Shown: positions 57,360 through 64,000 of the stretch, in pieces
Numbering within the stretch: the first letter of the stretch is position 1
How the letters are laid out: every line of letters starts with the position of its first letter
Origin: Actinoplanes aureus
GTDB lineage: Bacteria > Actinomycetota > Actinomycetes > Mycobacteriales > Micromonosporaceae
Length of the DNA: 64,000 bases
Assembly (NCBI RefSeq): GCF_015704865.1
Contig: NZ_JADQTO010000010.1
Span: forward strand, 62,001-126,000
Reading direction: 5' to 3'
Made by a program: the position numbers and the translations under genes
The notes under the pieces: model-generated
Told to the model about the DNA's origin: nothing
Seen by the model: the letters and a program-made list of their open reading frames with translations, nothing else
Databases searched by the model: none

Positions 57360-58133
57360 TCAGGATGCCTGGAAACCGGCCTCGGTGAGCACCGTGATGC
57401 CCTCGGCGAGCACGTAGTCGACGAACGCCTGGGCGGCCACCGGGTTCGGCGCTTCCTTGAGGACCGCGATCGGGTAGTCGTTCATGGCCTGCGCCGACTC
57501 CGGGAACTCGATCCCGTCGATCTCGGCGGCGGCCGCCCGGGCGTCGGTCCGGTAGACCAGCGCCGCGTCGACCTCGCCCAGCTTGACCTTCGACAGGGCC
57601 GCCTTGACGTCCTGCTCCAGCGTGACCGGAGTGATCTTGACGCCGGCCGCCTCGATGGCGGTCCTGGCCGCGGCGCCGCACGGCACCGCCGCCGCGCACA
57701 GTGCCACCTTCAGATCGGCTCCGGTGAGGCCGGCCAGCCCGGTGACGCCCTTCGGGTTGCCCTTGGCGACCGCGATGACGAGCTGATTGCGCACGAAGGT
57801 GGTGGGGCTGACGGCGCTGGTCACGGCGGCCATGTTCGTCGGCGCGGCGGAGGCGAACACGTCCGCCGGGGCGCCCTCGTTGATCTGCGTGGCGAGGGCG
57901 GAGCTGCCGGCGAAGCTGAAGGTGACGGTCGTCCCCGGACGCGCCCGCTCGAACCGCTCGCCGATCGTGGTGAACGACTCGGTCAGGGACGCGGCGGCGA
58001 ACACCGTCACCGGGCCGGTCACGGCGTTACCGCTGCTCGCCGTACCCGATCCGGGGTTGTCGTCGCCGCATCCGGCGAAGCCGAAGGCGAGCAGTGCGGC
58101 CAGCCCGGCCACCGCGACGCGCGATCTCCTCAA
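57360..58133 (-). CDS. modA: Molybdate-binding lipoprotein
   Basis: A 257-residue lipoprotein (Cys22 in FGFAGC) that captures molybdate or tungstate outside the membrane. ModA features are TVFAAASLTESF near residue 44, FAGSSALATQINEGAPADVFASA, and the ligand-site region VYRTDARAAA. The start is a TTG at 58131-58133, overlapping the stop of the modE-like gene (TTGA) and preceded by GGGGGAGGA at ideal distance, so translation is coupled. Confidence 0.95.
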   Translation of the reverse strand: MRRSRVAVAGLAALLAFGFAGCGDDNPGSGTASSGNAVTGPVTVFAAASLTESFTTIGERFERARPGTTVTFSFAGSSALATQINEGAPADVFASAAPTNMAAVTSAVSPTTFVRNQLVIAVAKGNPKGVTGLAGLTGADLKVALCAAAVPCGAAARTAIEAAGVKITPVTLEQDVKAALSKVKLGEVDAALVYRTDARAAAAEIDGIEFPESAQAMNDYPIAVLKEAPNPVAAQAFVDYVLAEGITVLTEAGFQAS

Positions 58134-58540
58134 TTGGTCCTCCCCCGGTGCGTCACGCGCTCCACCACCACCGTGGTGGACTTGACCACTGCCACGGCGA
58201 CCGAGCCGACCTGGAGGTCGAGCTCGTCGACGGCCTCGCGGCTCATCAGCGACACCAGCCGGAACGGGCCGGCCTGGATGTCGACCTGCGCCATCACGGT
58301 GTCCTTGACCACCGCGGTGACGATCCCCCGGAGCCGGTTGCGTGCCGACGAGAACTCCGACCGCTCGTCCGGCTCGGCGGCCTGCGCCCGCACGAACGCC
58401 GCCAGCTCGGCACCGTCGATCAGCCGGTGACCGTGCTCGTCTCGCAGGGCGGCCAGCTTGCCCGCGTCGACCCAGCGGCGAACCGTGTCCGCGCTGACCC
58501 CGAGCAGCTCGGCTGCCTCACCCAGGCGGAAGGTCGTCAC
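58130..58540 (-). CDS. ModE-like regulator: MerR-type helix-turn-helix with Mop (TOBE) domain
   Basis: A 136-residue protein with an N-terminal excisionase/MerR-like helix-turn-helix (about 1-50; RLGEAAELLGVSADTVRRWVDAG) and a C-terminal single Mop/TOBE molybdate-binding domain (about 68-133; RNRLRGIVTAVVKDTVMAQVDI). This mini-regulator probably represses the mod operon when molybdate is abundant. The GTG at 58540 is preferred because TAGGGT lies seven bases upstream on the minus strand; a GTG three codons earlier (58549) is possible. Confidence 0.9.
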   Translation of the reverse strand: MTTFRLGEAAELLGVSADTVRRWVDAGKLAALRDEHGHRLIDGAELAAFVRAQAAEPDERSEFSSARNRLRGIVTAVVKDTVMAQVDIQAGPFRLVSLMSREAVDELDLQVGSVAVAVVKSTTVVVERVTHRGRTN

Positions 58541-58547
58541 ATCGAGC

Positions 58548-58553
58548 ACCCTA
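58548..58553 (-). promoter_or_regulatory. -10 element of the molybdate operon
   Basis: TAGGGT on the minus strand, seven bases before the GTG at 58540; consistent with a leaderless mRNA for the whole mod operon. Confidence 0.45.
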
Positions 58554-58714
58554 CCGTCCGGCAGATGCCAACCGGCAGCGGCAGAAGGTCATGCACATTC
58601 CAGCTCAGTCCGCACCTCGGCACGGCAACTGCGGGAATGACTCGCAGCTGAGCCGGACTCGCTGTGCGATTTCGGACTTGTCAGGCAGCCGCGCGGTTCG
58701 TACGGTCGCTCGTC

Positions 58715-59056
58715 ATGGAGATGGATCAGCGCCGCGCGCAGGCTGTGACGACGGCGGCGAGGCTGGCTCTCGCCCAGTGGTCGCGCCGGCTCGGCGCCGC
58801 CGGGATGGAAGCGATGCGCACCCGGCCCGGCCTGGCGGCCGCGGTGGATCAGCACATCGCGCAGATCCGGGACACGCTCGGCCACGTGCGTCCGGACAAG
58901 CTGGCGGCGTACGCGGACGGCGTAGCCGACACGGTGACGGCCAAGGGCTGGTCGGCCACAGAGGTCGAGGCGGGCTGGCAGCGGGCGTCGTGGCCGTCAC
59001 TGCACCTGCTTGCGATATGCGTACTGGCCGAAACCGCGATCGGTTCCGGCCAGTAG
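58715..59056 (+). CDS. Small helical protein of unknown function (DUF6401-like?)
   Basis: A 113-residue, probably all-helical protein. The segment ALAQWSRRLGAAGMEAMRTR followed by PGLAAAVDQHIAQIRDTL resembles small actinobacterial proteins I recall as DUF6401, but I am not sure. The last 25 residues (SLHLLAICVLAETAIG) are hydrophobic enough for a weak membrane segment. The ATG at 58715 is preferred; TACGGT eight bases upstream could be a leaderless -10. An in-frame ATG at 58664 is an alternative. Confidence 0.6.
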   Translation: MEMDQRRAQAVTTAARLALAQWSRRLGAAGMEAMRTRPGLAAAVDQHIAQIRDTLGHVRPDKLAAYADGVADTVTAKGWSATEVEAGWQRASWPSLHLLAICVLAETAIGSGQ

Positions 59057-59069
59057 CGAGGGCTTCCGA

Positions 59070-59885
59070 TCAGTCGACGGTACGGCGGCCCTGCTCGTGC
59101 GGCAGATCGGCCTCGATGCGCTCCTTGCGCACCTCACCGCTGACGGTCTCCTCCTCGGTGACGCTCTCCTTGCCGAGCCGAACCCGCTCCACCGGCACGG
59201 TCTCGGTGCCGACCACCGGCCGGTCGGCATGCAGGGTCACCTCGTGCTCGGATTCGGTCAGGTCGGGGCCGGAGAAGGCGGCGTCCCGGTTGGCGTCGGT
59301 GATCGGCTCCCGCTCGAGGCGCACCTCCTCGCGCTCCACCGGCACGCTGACCTGCTGCTTCTCGCTCACCACGTACTTGCGCAGGCGGGCCCGGCCGACC
59401 TCTTCGCGCTCGGTGCCGGCCTGGAGACGCTCCTCCGACCGGGTCATCGCCTCCGAACCGGCGCTGATGCCGGTGTCGGTGTCGGTGTCGCGGTAGTCCG
59501 TGTCGGTCGTGCCGCGGTAGTTCGCGTCGCCGGCGGCGGCGCCGGCCTGGTAGGCGCGGGAGCTGTCCGACCAGCTCATGCCGTAGTGCTCGTACAGCCG
59601 CTCGACGTCACCCCGCGTCAGCGGCTCGTCGTGCGAGACGTCGACGTTGGGGGCGTCCTTGACCTTGGCCTTGTCGTAGGGCACCAGCAGCCGGTCGCCC
59701 TGCAGGTCGGCGTCGTGCAACGGGACGAACGACTCGTTCATCCCGAACAGTCCGGTGTTGACGCTGGCCCAGGTTGGCTGGCCGGTGCCGTCGCTCCACA
59801 CCTGTCCGACGCTGCCGATCTTGTCACCGTCGGTGCTGTAGACGTCGTGCCCGGTCAACGTATGGACCTGCTCCAGAGTGATCAT
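59070..59885 (-). CDS. PRC-barrel/DUF2382 stress-type protein
   Basis: A 271-residue soluble protein. The PRC-barrel is at about 1-75 (TGHDVYSTDGDKIGSVGQVW), a linker of Asp/Thr repeats follows (about 115-140), and a DUF2382 domain ends it (about 145-265; SEERLQAGTEREEVGRARLR, then VSVPVEREEVRLEREPI). Proteins of this kind are common in actinobacteria and linked to general stress, without a known activity. GAGGAGA precedes the ATG. It is divergent from a paralog of the same design. Confidence 0.9.
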   Translation of the reverse strand: MITLEQVHTLTGHDVYSTDGDKIGSVGQVWSDGTGQPTWASVNTGLFGMNESFVPLHDADLQGDRLLVPYDKAKVKDAPNVDVSHDEPLTRGDVERLYEHYGMSWSDSSRAYQAGAAAGDANYRGTTDTDYRDTDTDTGISAGSEAMTRSEERLQAGTEREEVGRARLRKYVVSEKQQVSVPVEREEVRLEREPITDANRDAAFSGPDLTESEHEVTLHADRPVVGTETVPVERVRLGKESVTEEETVSGEVRKERIEADLPHEQGRRTVD

Positions 59886-60056
59886 CGGGGGTCTCCTCTC
59901 GGGTTCGGTACGCCACAGCTACCCACCGCGTTTTCGATCATGCGCAAGAATTCGAATTCATTCTGTCTTTCCGCCATCGCCGTGAATTCGCGCCGGCGAT
60001 GTGAAACCCGCCCGCGCCGGGGTAACGAATACTTTCCTGAACCCGGAGGCGAAACC

Positions 60057-60755
60057 GTGATCACAAAGGACGACCTCGGCGACCTTGGCGGCGCCGAGGT
60101 GTACGACAACACGGGCGACCGGATCGGCACGGTCGGCCAGATCTACCTGGACCCGCACGACGGTGACCCGCTGTGGGTGACCGTCCGAACTGGATCGCTG
60201 GCCTTCCAGGAGTCGTTCGTGCCGCTGCACGGCGCTCACCTCAGCGCCGGACGACTCACCGTCGCGGTCGACCAGGCCCGCATCCGGCAGGCTCCCCTGC
60301 TGGACACCGACGGCCCCCTCGAGCCGGACGACGCCGAACGCCTCACCGATCACTACGGCCTGACCTCGGACTTCGACTCCAGCTCCGAATCGGTGCCGGG
60401 CGACGACGCGATGACGCGATCCGAGGAACGACTGGTCGCCGGCACCCGCCGCGAGGCGGTCACCAAGGTCCGGCTGCGCAAGTACCTGGTCACCGAGGAA
60501 CGACAGGTGACCGTACCGGTGACCCGCGAGGAGGTACGCCTGGAGCGGATTCCGGTCACTGACAGTGAGGACGATGACCAGGCCTCCACCGGCCCCGACA
60601 CGCCGGTGACACTGCACGCCGAGCGGCCGATCGTTACCACCGAAAAGATTCCCGTCGAACGGGTGAGTCTTAGCAAACAAACCGTTCGCGACGAGGAATT
60701 GGTCACCGGCACGGTGCGTAAGGAGAAAATCGACTACGAGGGCCCGGAAGAATAG
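60057..60755 (+). CDS. PRC-barrel/DUF2382 stress-type protein (divergent paralog)
   Basis: A 232-residue protein with the same layout as its divergent neighbour: PRC-barrel (about 1-75; GGAEVYDNTGDRIGTVGQIY) and DUF2382 domain (about 118-228; SEERLVAGTRREAVTKVRLR, VTVPVTREEVRLERIPV), but a shorter linker. The GTG at 60057 follows GGAGG by seven bases. The 171 bases between the pair are relatively A/T-rich and should hold both promoters; I could not define them. An inverted duplication is the likely origin. Confidence 0.9.
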   Translation: MITKDDLGDLGGAEVYDNTGDRIGTVGQIYLDPHDGDPLWVTVRTGSLAFQESFVPLHGAHLSAGRLTVAVDQARIRQAPLLDTDGPLEPDDAERLTDHYGLTSDFDSSSESVPGDDAMTRSEERLVAGTRREAVTKVRLRKYLVTEERQVTVPVTREEVRLERIPVTDSEDDDQASTGPDTPVTLHAERPIVTTEKIPVERVSLSKQTVRDEELVTGTVRKEKIDYEGPEE

Positions 60756-60808
60756 TCCGCCGGGTCTCTTTCGCACCTCTCCGTCGGCACCGGGGAGGCG
60801 CCGGGCTT

Positions 60809-60836
60809 GATAGGCAAGTCGTTGCTTGCCTATCAT
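60809..60836 (+). promoter_or_regulatory. ArsR operator overlapping a leaderless promoter
   Basis: A perfect 10-base palindrome GATAGGCAAG (60809-60818) with CTTGCCTATC (60825-60834), spacer TCGTTG, overlaps the -10 element TATCAT (60831-60836), which is six bases before the GTG of the ArsR gene. This is a textbook autorepressor arrangement. Confidence 0.85.
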
Positions 60837-60842
60837 CGTGGT

Positions 60843-61166
60843 GTGGACGACGCCGCCGAACACGAACGCGACACCGCCGGGGAGGCTGACGTCTTCAAGG
60901 CCCTGGCCGACCCGACCCGGCGCAAGATTCTCGACGAGCTCGCGGAGCGCGACGGCCAGACGCTGTTCGAGATCTGCTCGCGACTGGCCATGAAGCACCG
61001 GCTCGGCTCGTCCCGGCAGGCGATCTCCCAGCACCTGGAGGTGCTGACCGGAGCCGGGCTGGTGACCAGCCGCCGGGAAGGCCGCTACAAGTTCCACCAC
61101 ATCGACACCCGCCCCCTGGAGCGCCTCACCGACCGGTGGCGCAACCGGGAAACGAAGGAGACCTGA
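60843..61166 (+). CDS. ArsR-family (non-metal type) transcriptional regulator
   Basis: A 107-residue winged-helix repressor: VFKALADPTRRKILDELAERDGQ opens the domain, the recognition helix is in SSRQAISQHLEVL, and EGRYKFHHI forms the wing. No metal-binding Cys motif (ELCVCDL-type) is present, so it likely belongs to the ArsR members paired with VOC/SRPBCC proteins. The GTG at 60843 is fixed by the -10/operator just upstream. It is co-translated with the VOC gene (stop and start share one base). Confidence 0.92.
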   Translation: MDDAAEHERDTAGEADVFKALADPTRRKILDELAERDGQTLFEICSRLAMKHRLGSSRQAISQHLEVLTGAGLVTSRREGRYKFHHIDTRPLERLTDRWRNRETKET

Positions 61167-61558
61167 TGCGCATCAACATCACCAGCGTTCTCGTCCACGA
61201 TCAGTCCGAGGCGCTGCGGTTCTACACCGAGGTGCTCGGCTTCGTGAAGAAGCACGACGTCCCGATCGGCGAGACCGGGGGCCGCTGGCTCACCGTCGTC
61301 TCACCGGAGAATCCGACGGGTTGTGAGCTGCTGCTCGAGCCGGACGGGCACCCCGCCGCCAAACCGTGGAAGGACGCGCTGGTCAACGACGGGATCCCGT
61401 TCACCCAGTTCGAGGTCGACGACGTCCGGGCCGAGTTCGAGCGCCTGCGCGGCCTGGGCGTGCGATTCACCCAGGAGCCCGCCGACATGGGCACGGTCTC
61501 CGTCGCCGTCTTCGACGACACGTGCGGCAATCTGATCCAGATCATCCAGATGAACTGA
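61166..61558 (+). CDS. VOC-family (glyoxalase-like) protein
   Basis: A 130-residue vicinal-oxygen-chelate protein with two beta-alpha-beta-beta-beta modules (ITSVLVHDQSEALRFYTEVL, and FEVDDVRAEFERLRGLGVRF) and the C-terminal FDDTCGNLIQIIQ. Similar small VOC proteins follow ArsR genes in many actinobacteria. The reaction is unknown (glyoxalase, dioxygenase or thiol-transferase type). GAAGGAG precedes the ATG. The last 17 bases overlap the convergent FAD-protein gene. Confidence 0.92.
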   Translation: MRINITSVLVHDQSEALRFYTEVLGFVKKHDVPIGETGGRWLTVVSPENPTGCELLLEPDGHPAAKPWKDALVNDGIPFTQFEVDDVRAEFERLRGLGVRFTQEPADMGTVSVAVFDDTCGNLIQIIQMN

Positions 61559-62927
61559 CCGGCGCCGGCAAGGCGGCGACCAGCCGGTCCACCTGGGCGC
61601 GGATCTCCGGCACGGCGGTCGCCTCCCAGAGCCGTCCGCGTCGCAACGGCCCGACCAGCCACAGACCCGGCTGGACCCGGCCGCGGGCGTCGAGCAGCCG
61701 GCCGTCGGCGTCGGCGTCGGCGCCCAGGGCGTGCGGGCCGGGACGGAGCCGGCCGTCGGCCAGCATCCCGGCGAGCGGCGGCGGGGCCGCGCCGGGGAAC
61801 GATCCCGGCCCGGTACAGGTGATCACCGCGCCGTAACGGCGTGGCTCCTCGCCGTCGACGTGCACGGTGAGGCCGCCGCGCGAGTGCGGGACGATCGACC
61901 GCAGTCGCCCGGCGCGCACCCGCAGCACGCCCTGTCGCCGCAGGTCCGCGACCCGGGCCGCCACCGGGGGCGCCATCCGGTGGCGGTGCACCTCCCAGAA
62001 CCGGGCGGCGTGGCGCAGGAAGCGTTCCTGGGCAGCGGTGTCGAGGCCGGCCCAGAGGCGGTCGGCGTGTACGCGTACGTCGTCCACGATCGCGGTCCAG
62101 TCGATGCCGGCCGCGGCCGCCTCGCGTAGCCGGCGCAACAGCGGCCGCAGGTCTCGCCCGGAGGGCAGACCGAGCGGGACAGCCGGCGCGGGAAGCCCGG
62201 GGTGGGCAAGCGGGAGCAGGCCGCGCCGCGACAGCGCCTCGACCGGCGCCCGGCGGCCGCCCACGGTCAGGGTCAGCGCCACGTCGACCGCGGTCAGGCC
62301 GGTGCCGAGCAGCAGCACCGGTTCGTCGGTGGGCACCGCGTCGAGTGCGCCGCGGGACCACGGATCGGCGACGAACTCGGCACTGCGGTAGGCGGTGTCA
62401 CTGACCCCGGCCGGCCGGTGCGGTGGCAGGCTGCCGACGGCGAGGACCACGTGGTCGGCTCGGGTCTCCGCGCCGGAGTCGTCGCACACCAGGTAGCCGG
62501 CGCCGTCCGGGCGCACCTCGGTGGCCGACGCGGCGCGGTGCCGTAGCCGGTCCCCCGCGGCCGCCGCGGCCTCGGCGAACTGATCGGCGAGGTAGTCGCC
62601 GTAGCGGGCCCGGGGCAGGAAGTCGGTCGGTGCGATCGGGGTGCCGTGAGCGCGGCACCAGCGCACCAGGTGCAGAGGGTCGCCGGACTCCACGCTCATC
62701 GCCGCCGCCCGGGAGTTCAGCACGTGCCAGGGTTCGGCCGCCCCGTACGCGACACCCCGGCCAGCCTCGGGCTCGGGCGAGATCAGTACGGTCCGCCAGT
62801 TGGGATCGCGGAGCACCGCGCGGGCGACGAGGGCGCCGGCGCACCCCCCGCCGACGATCGCGATCACGCCGGACCGGGCCCGGGACCGACCTGCGGCGGC
62901 CGGGCGCCGGACGGCGGTGCTGGTCAT
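61542..62927 (-). CDS. FAD/NAD(P)-binding protein (NAD_binding_9 type)
   Basis: A 461-residue flavoprotein of the FAD-NAD(P)-binding (PF13454) group, related to the HpnW/lysine-hydroxylase-like oxidoreductases. It has VIAIVGGGCAGALVARAVL (dinucleotide motif near residue 20), EPWHVLNSRAAAMSVE, DFLPRARYGDYLAD and a second GTGLTAVDVALTL. Family members are often encoded near siderophore or natural-product genes, not obvious here. The ATG at 62927 is chosen because it begins just before the FAD motif; a GTG further upstream adds 32 unlikely residues. Confidence 0.85.
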   Translation of the reverse strand: MTSTAVRRPAAAGRSRARSGVIAIVGGGCAGALVARAVLRDPNWRTVLISPEPEAGRGVAYGAAEPWHVLNSRAAAMSVESGDPLHLVRWCRAHGTPIAPTDFLPRARYGDYLADQFAEAAAAAGDRLRHRAASATEVRPDGAGYLVCDDSGAETRADHVVLAVGSLPPHRPAGVSDTAYRSAEFVADPWSRGALDAVPTDEPVLLLGTGLTAVDVALTLTVGGRRAPVEALSRRGLLPLAHPGLPAPAVPLGLPSGRDLRPLLRRLREAAAAGIDWTAIVDDVRVHADRLWAGLDTAAQERFLRHAARFWEVHRHRMAPPVAARVADLRRQGVLRVRAGRLRSIVPHSRGGLTVHVDGEEPRRYGAVITCTGPGSFPGAAPPPLAGMLADGRLRPGPHALGADADADGRLLDARGRVQPGLWLVGPLRRGRLWEATAVPEIRAQVDRLVAALPAPVSSSG

Positions 62928-63054
62928 CGCTTTGCCGCCCGGGCAGGCGACGGCTTGGTACAGAGGCTCGGCACGGTTCCCTCCCGCAGGTTGTGGCCGC
63001 CAACAGCAAACCACATAACCCACGGGTTTTATAGGCTATTGCGAGCGCGCCGCG

Positions 63055-63849
63055 TCAGTCCTTGATCGCCACGCCGCAGTACTGGTTGACGTCGACGTCG
63101 CCGGCCTTCGCGTCGGGACGCCACCGGTTGCACGGGACGACGCCCGGCTCCAGCAGGCGCATGCCGTCGAAGAAGGCGGCGATCTGCGCGGCGCTCCGGT
63201 ATTTGATCTTGGGGGTGCCGCGCTCGTTCCAGAAGTCCACGATCCGGTTCGCCTCGGCGGTGTTGATGTCGTAGCACCCGTGCGCGATCGCCAGGTAGCT
63301 GCCCGGCGGCACCGCGTCGACCAGCTCGCGGATCACCGCACGGGCGACGTCGTCGTCCCGCACGAAGTGCACGATGCCGAGCAGCGTCAACGCCACCGGC
63401 TGGGAGAGGTCCAGAGTCTCCCGGGCCGCCTGGAGGATCGAGCCGGGGTCGTTGAGGTCGGCCTCGACGTACGAGGTCGCGCCCTCCGGCGTGCCGGACA
63501 GCAGCGCCCGGGCGTGCACGAGGACCAGCGGATCGTTGTCGACGTAGACGACCTTGGTCTCCGGGGCGGCCGACTGGGCGACCTGATGCGTGTTGTCGGC
63601 CGTCGGCAGGCCGGTGCCGATGTCGAGGATTTGCCGGATCCCCCCGTCACGGACCATGAACTCCACCGCCCGGCGCAGGAACCGGCGGTCCTCCTTCGCC
63701 AGGCTGACGATCGACGGCAGCATCTGGGCGATCGCGTCACCGGCCTCCCGGTCCGACTGGAAGTTGTCCTTGCCGCCGAGCCAGTAATTCCACAGCCGCG
63801 CGGAATGCGGCGTGCTGGTGTTCAGGTGCTGATGCGCCGATTCCTCCAC
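63055..63849 (-). CDS. DUF574-type SAM-dependent methyltransferase
   Basis: A 264-residue methyltransferase of PF04672 (DUF574), abundant in actinomycetes. The SAM motif is ILDIGTGLPTADNTHQ, with VYVDNDPLVL for the acidic loop and ARLWNYWLGGKDNF near the N-terminus, the signature of this family. The substrate is unknown. The GTG at 63849 is chosen since GGGGGA stands five bases upstream; a TTG four codons earlier is the other possibility. Confidence 0.93.
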   Translation of the reverse strand: MEESAHQHLNTSTPHSARLWNYWLGGKDNFQSDREAGDAIAQMLPSIVSLAKEDRRFLRRAVEFMVRDGGIRQILDIGTGLPTADNTHQVAQSAAPETKVVYVDNDPLVLVHARALLSGTPEGATSYVEADLNDPGSILQAARETLDLSQPVALTLLGIVHFVRDDDVARAVIRELVDAVPPGSYLAIAHGCYDINTAEANRIVDFWNERGTPKIKYRSAAQIAAFFDGMRLLEPGVVPCNRWRPDAKAGDVDVNQYCGVAIKD

Positions 63850-63875
63850 GGATTCCCCCAAGGTCCACAGTGCAC

Positions 63876-64000
63876 TCAGTGGCGTACATCATGCCAGTAC
63901 CGCGCGATTCGGGTCAGCTTGGCCGGGTTGACCAGCAGGTTCAGCTCGGTGATCCGGCCGTCGACGAGCTCCAGACCCAGCACACCGATCACCGCCGCGT
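63876..64000 (-). CDS. ECF41 (SigJ-like) sigma factor, C-terminal fragment (runs off window)
   Basis: Only the last 41 codons are in the window, too short for most ORF calls. They read like the SnoaL-like extension of ECF41 sigma factors, ending LVNPAKLTRIARYWHDV, which matches the NPAKL end of the sigma factor at 54559-55470. The start lies beyond the right edge. It would be the third ECF41 gene in 64 kb. Confidence 0.8.
   Translation of the reverse strand, partial: AAVIGVLGLELVDGRITELNLLVNPAKLTRIARYWHDVRH

Noticed and set aside
59010..60056. Upstream extension of the second PRC-barrel gene
   Set aside because: The extra frame is antisense to the first paralog. A GTG with a good ribosome site sits exactly at the PRC-barrel start.

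Overview
The window is about 72% GC, uses GTG and TTG starts freely, has many 4-base start/stop overlaps, and carries many apparently leaderless genes. Its gene content (LCP-family cell-wall ligase, CBM2 module, WYL and SARP-era LuxR regulators, ECF41 sigma factors, DUF574 methyltransferase, F420-type enzyme, EspC/YbaB-like genes) points to a filamentous actinobacterium. Micromonosporaceae, and Actinoplanes in particular, is the best guess; this is inference, because no rRNA or tRNA gene is present. I found no transposase, integrase, prophage or CRISPR array, so this looks like ordinary chromosome.

Layout. 0-6 kb: manganese/metal block (NRAMP importer divergent from a manganese catalase, DUF4383 protein, ZIP transporter, secreted hydrolase), then a dispersed repeat and a nested palindrome. 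5.9-6.8 kb: decayed remains of a trehalose-synthase-like GH13 gene. 6.9-13.2 kb: a two-component system divergent from five genes overlapping by 4 bases (two paralogous lipoproteins, membrane-fusion protein, ABC ATPase, MacB-like permease). 13-19 kb: DHFR-like protein, an unknown protein, and a large secreted GH87-type alpha-1,3-glucanase. 19-22 kb: FecCD-type siderophore/cofactor ABC importer. 22-36.7 kb: LCP protein, SDRs, DUF389 protein, a hydrolase-LuxR fusion, a TetR/SDR pair, a small type-VII-secretion-like gene set, MFS exporter, large LuxR/ATPase regulator, and an ECF41 sigma factor with DoxX.

36.7-41.8 kb: TM2 protein, two small secreted proteins, and a Ser/Thr kinase with an extracellular CBM2-like domain divergent from a FxsB-like radical SAM peptide-modifying enzyme. 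An inverted pair of dispersed repeats follows the radical SAM gene. 41.8-46.5 kb: dehydrogenase, Bcr/CflA exporter, DUF1479 oxygenase and ROK repressor. 46.6-53.3 kb: thymidine kinase, lipoprotein, and several regulator/hydrolase pairs with clear operators. 53.3-58.5 kb: a colinear modE-like/modA/modB/modC/ECF41/FAD-oxidoreductase run. 58.7-64 kb: small protein, two divergent PRC-barrel/DUF2382 paralogs, ArsR/VOC operon, FAD protein, DUF574 methyltransferase, and the C-terminus of a third ECF41 sigma factor.

The least explained places are the CBM2-kinase/FxsB-like pair without a visible precursor peptide, the dispersed repeat family with its nested palindrome, the catalytically dead hydrolase fused to a LuxR domain, and the paralogous lipoproteins of the two-component/ABC locus.
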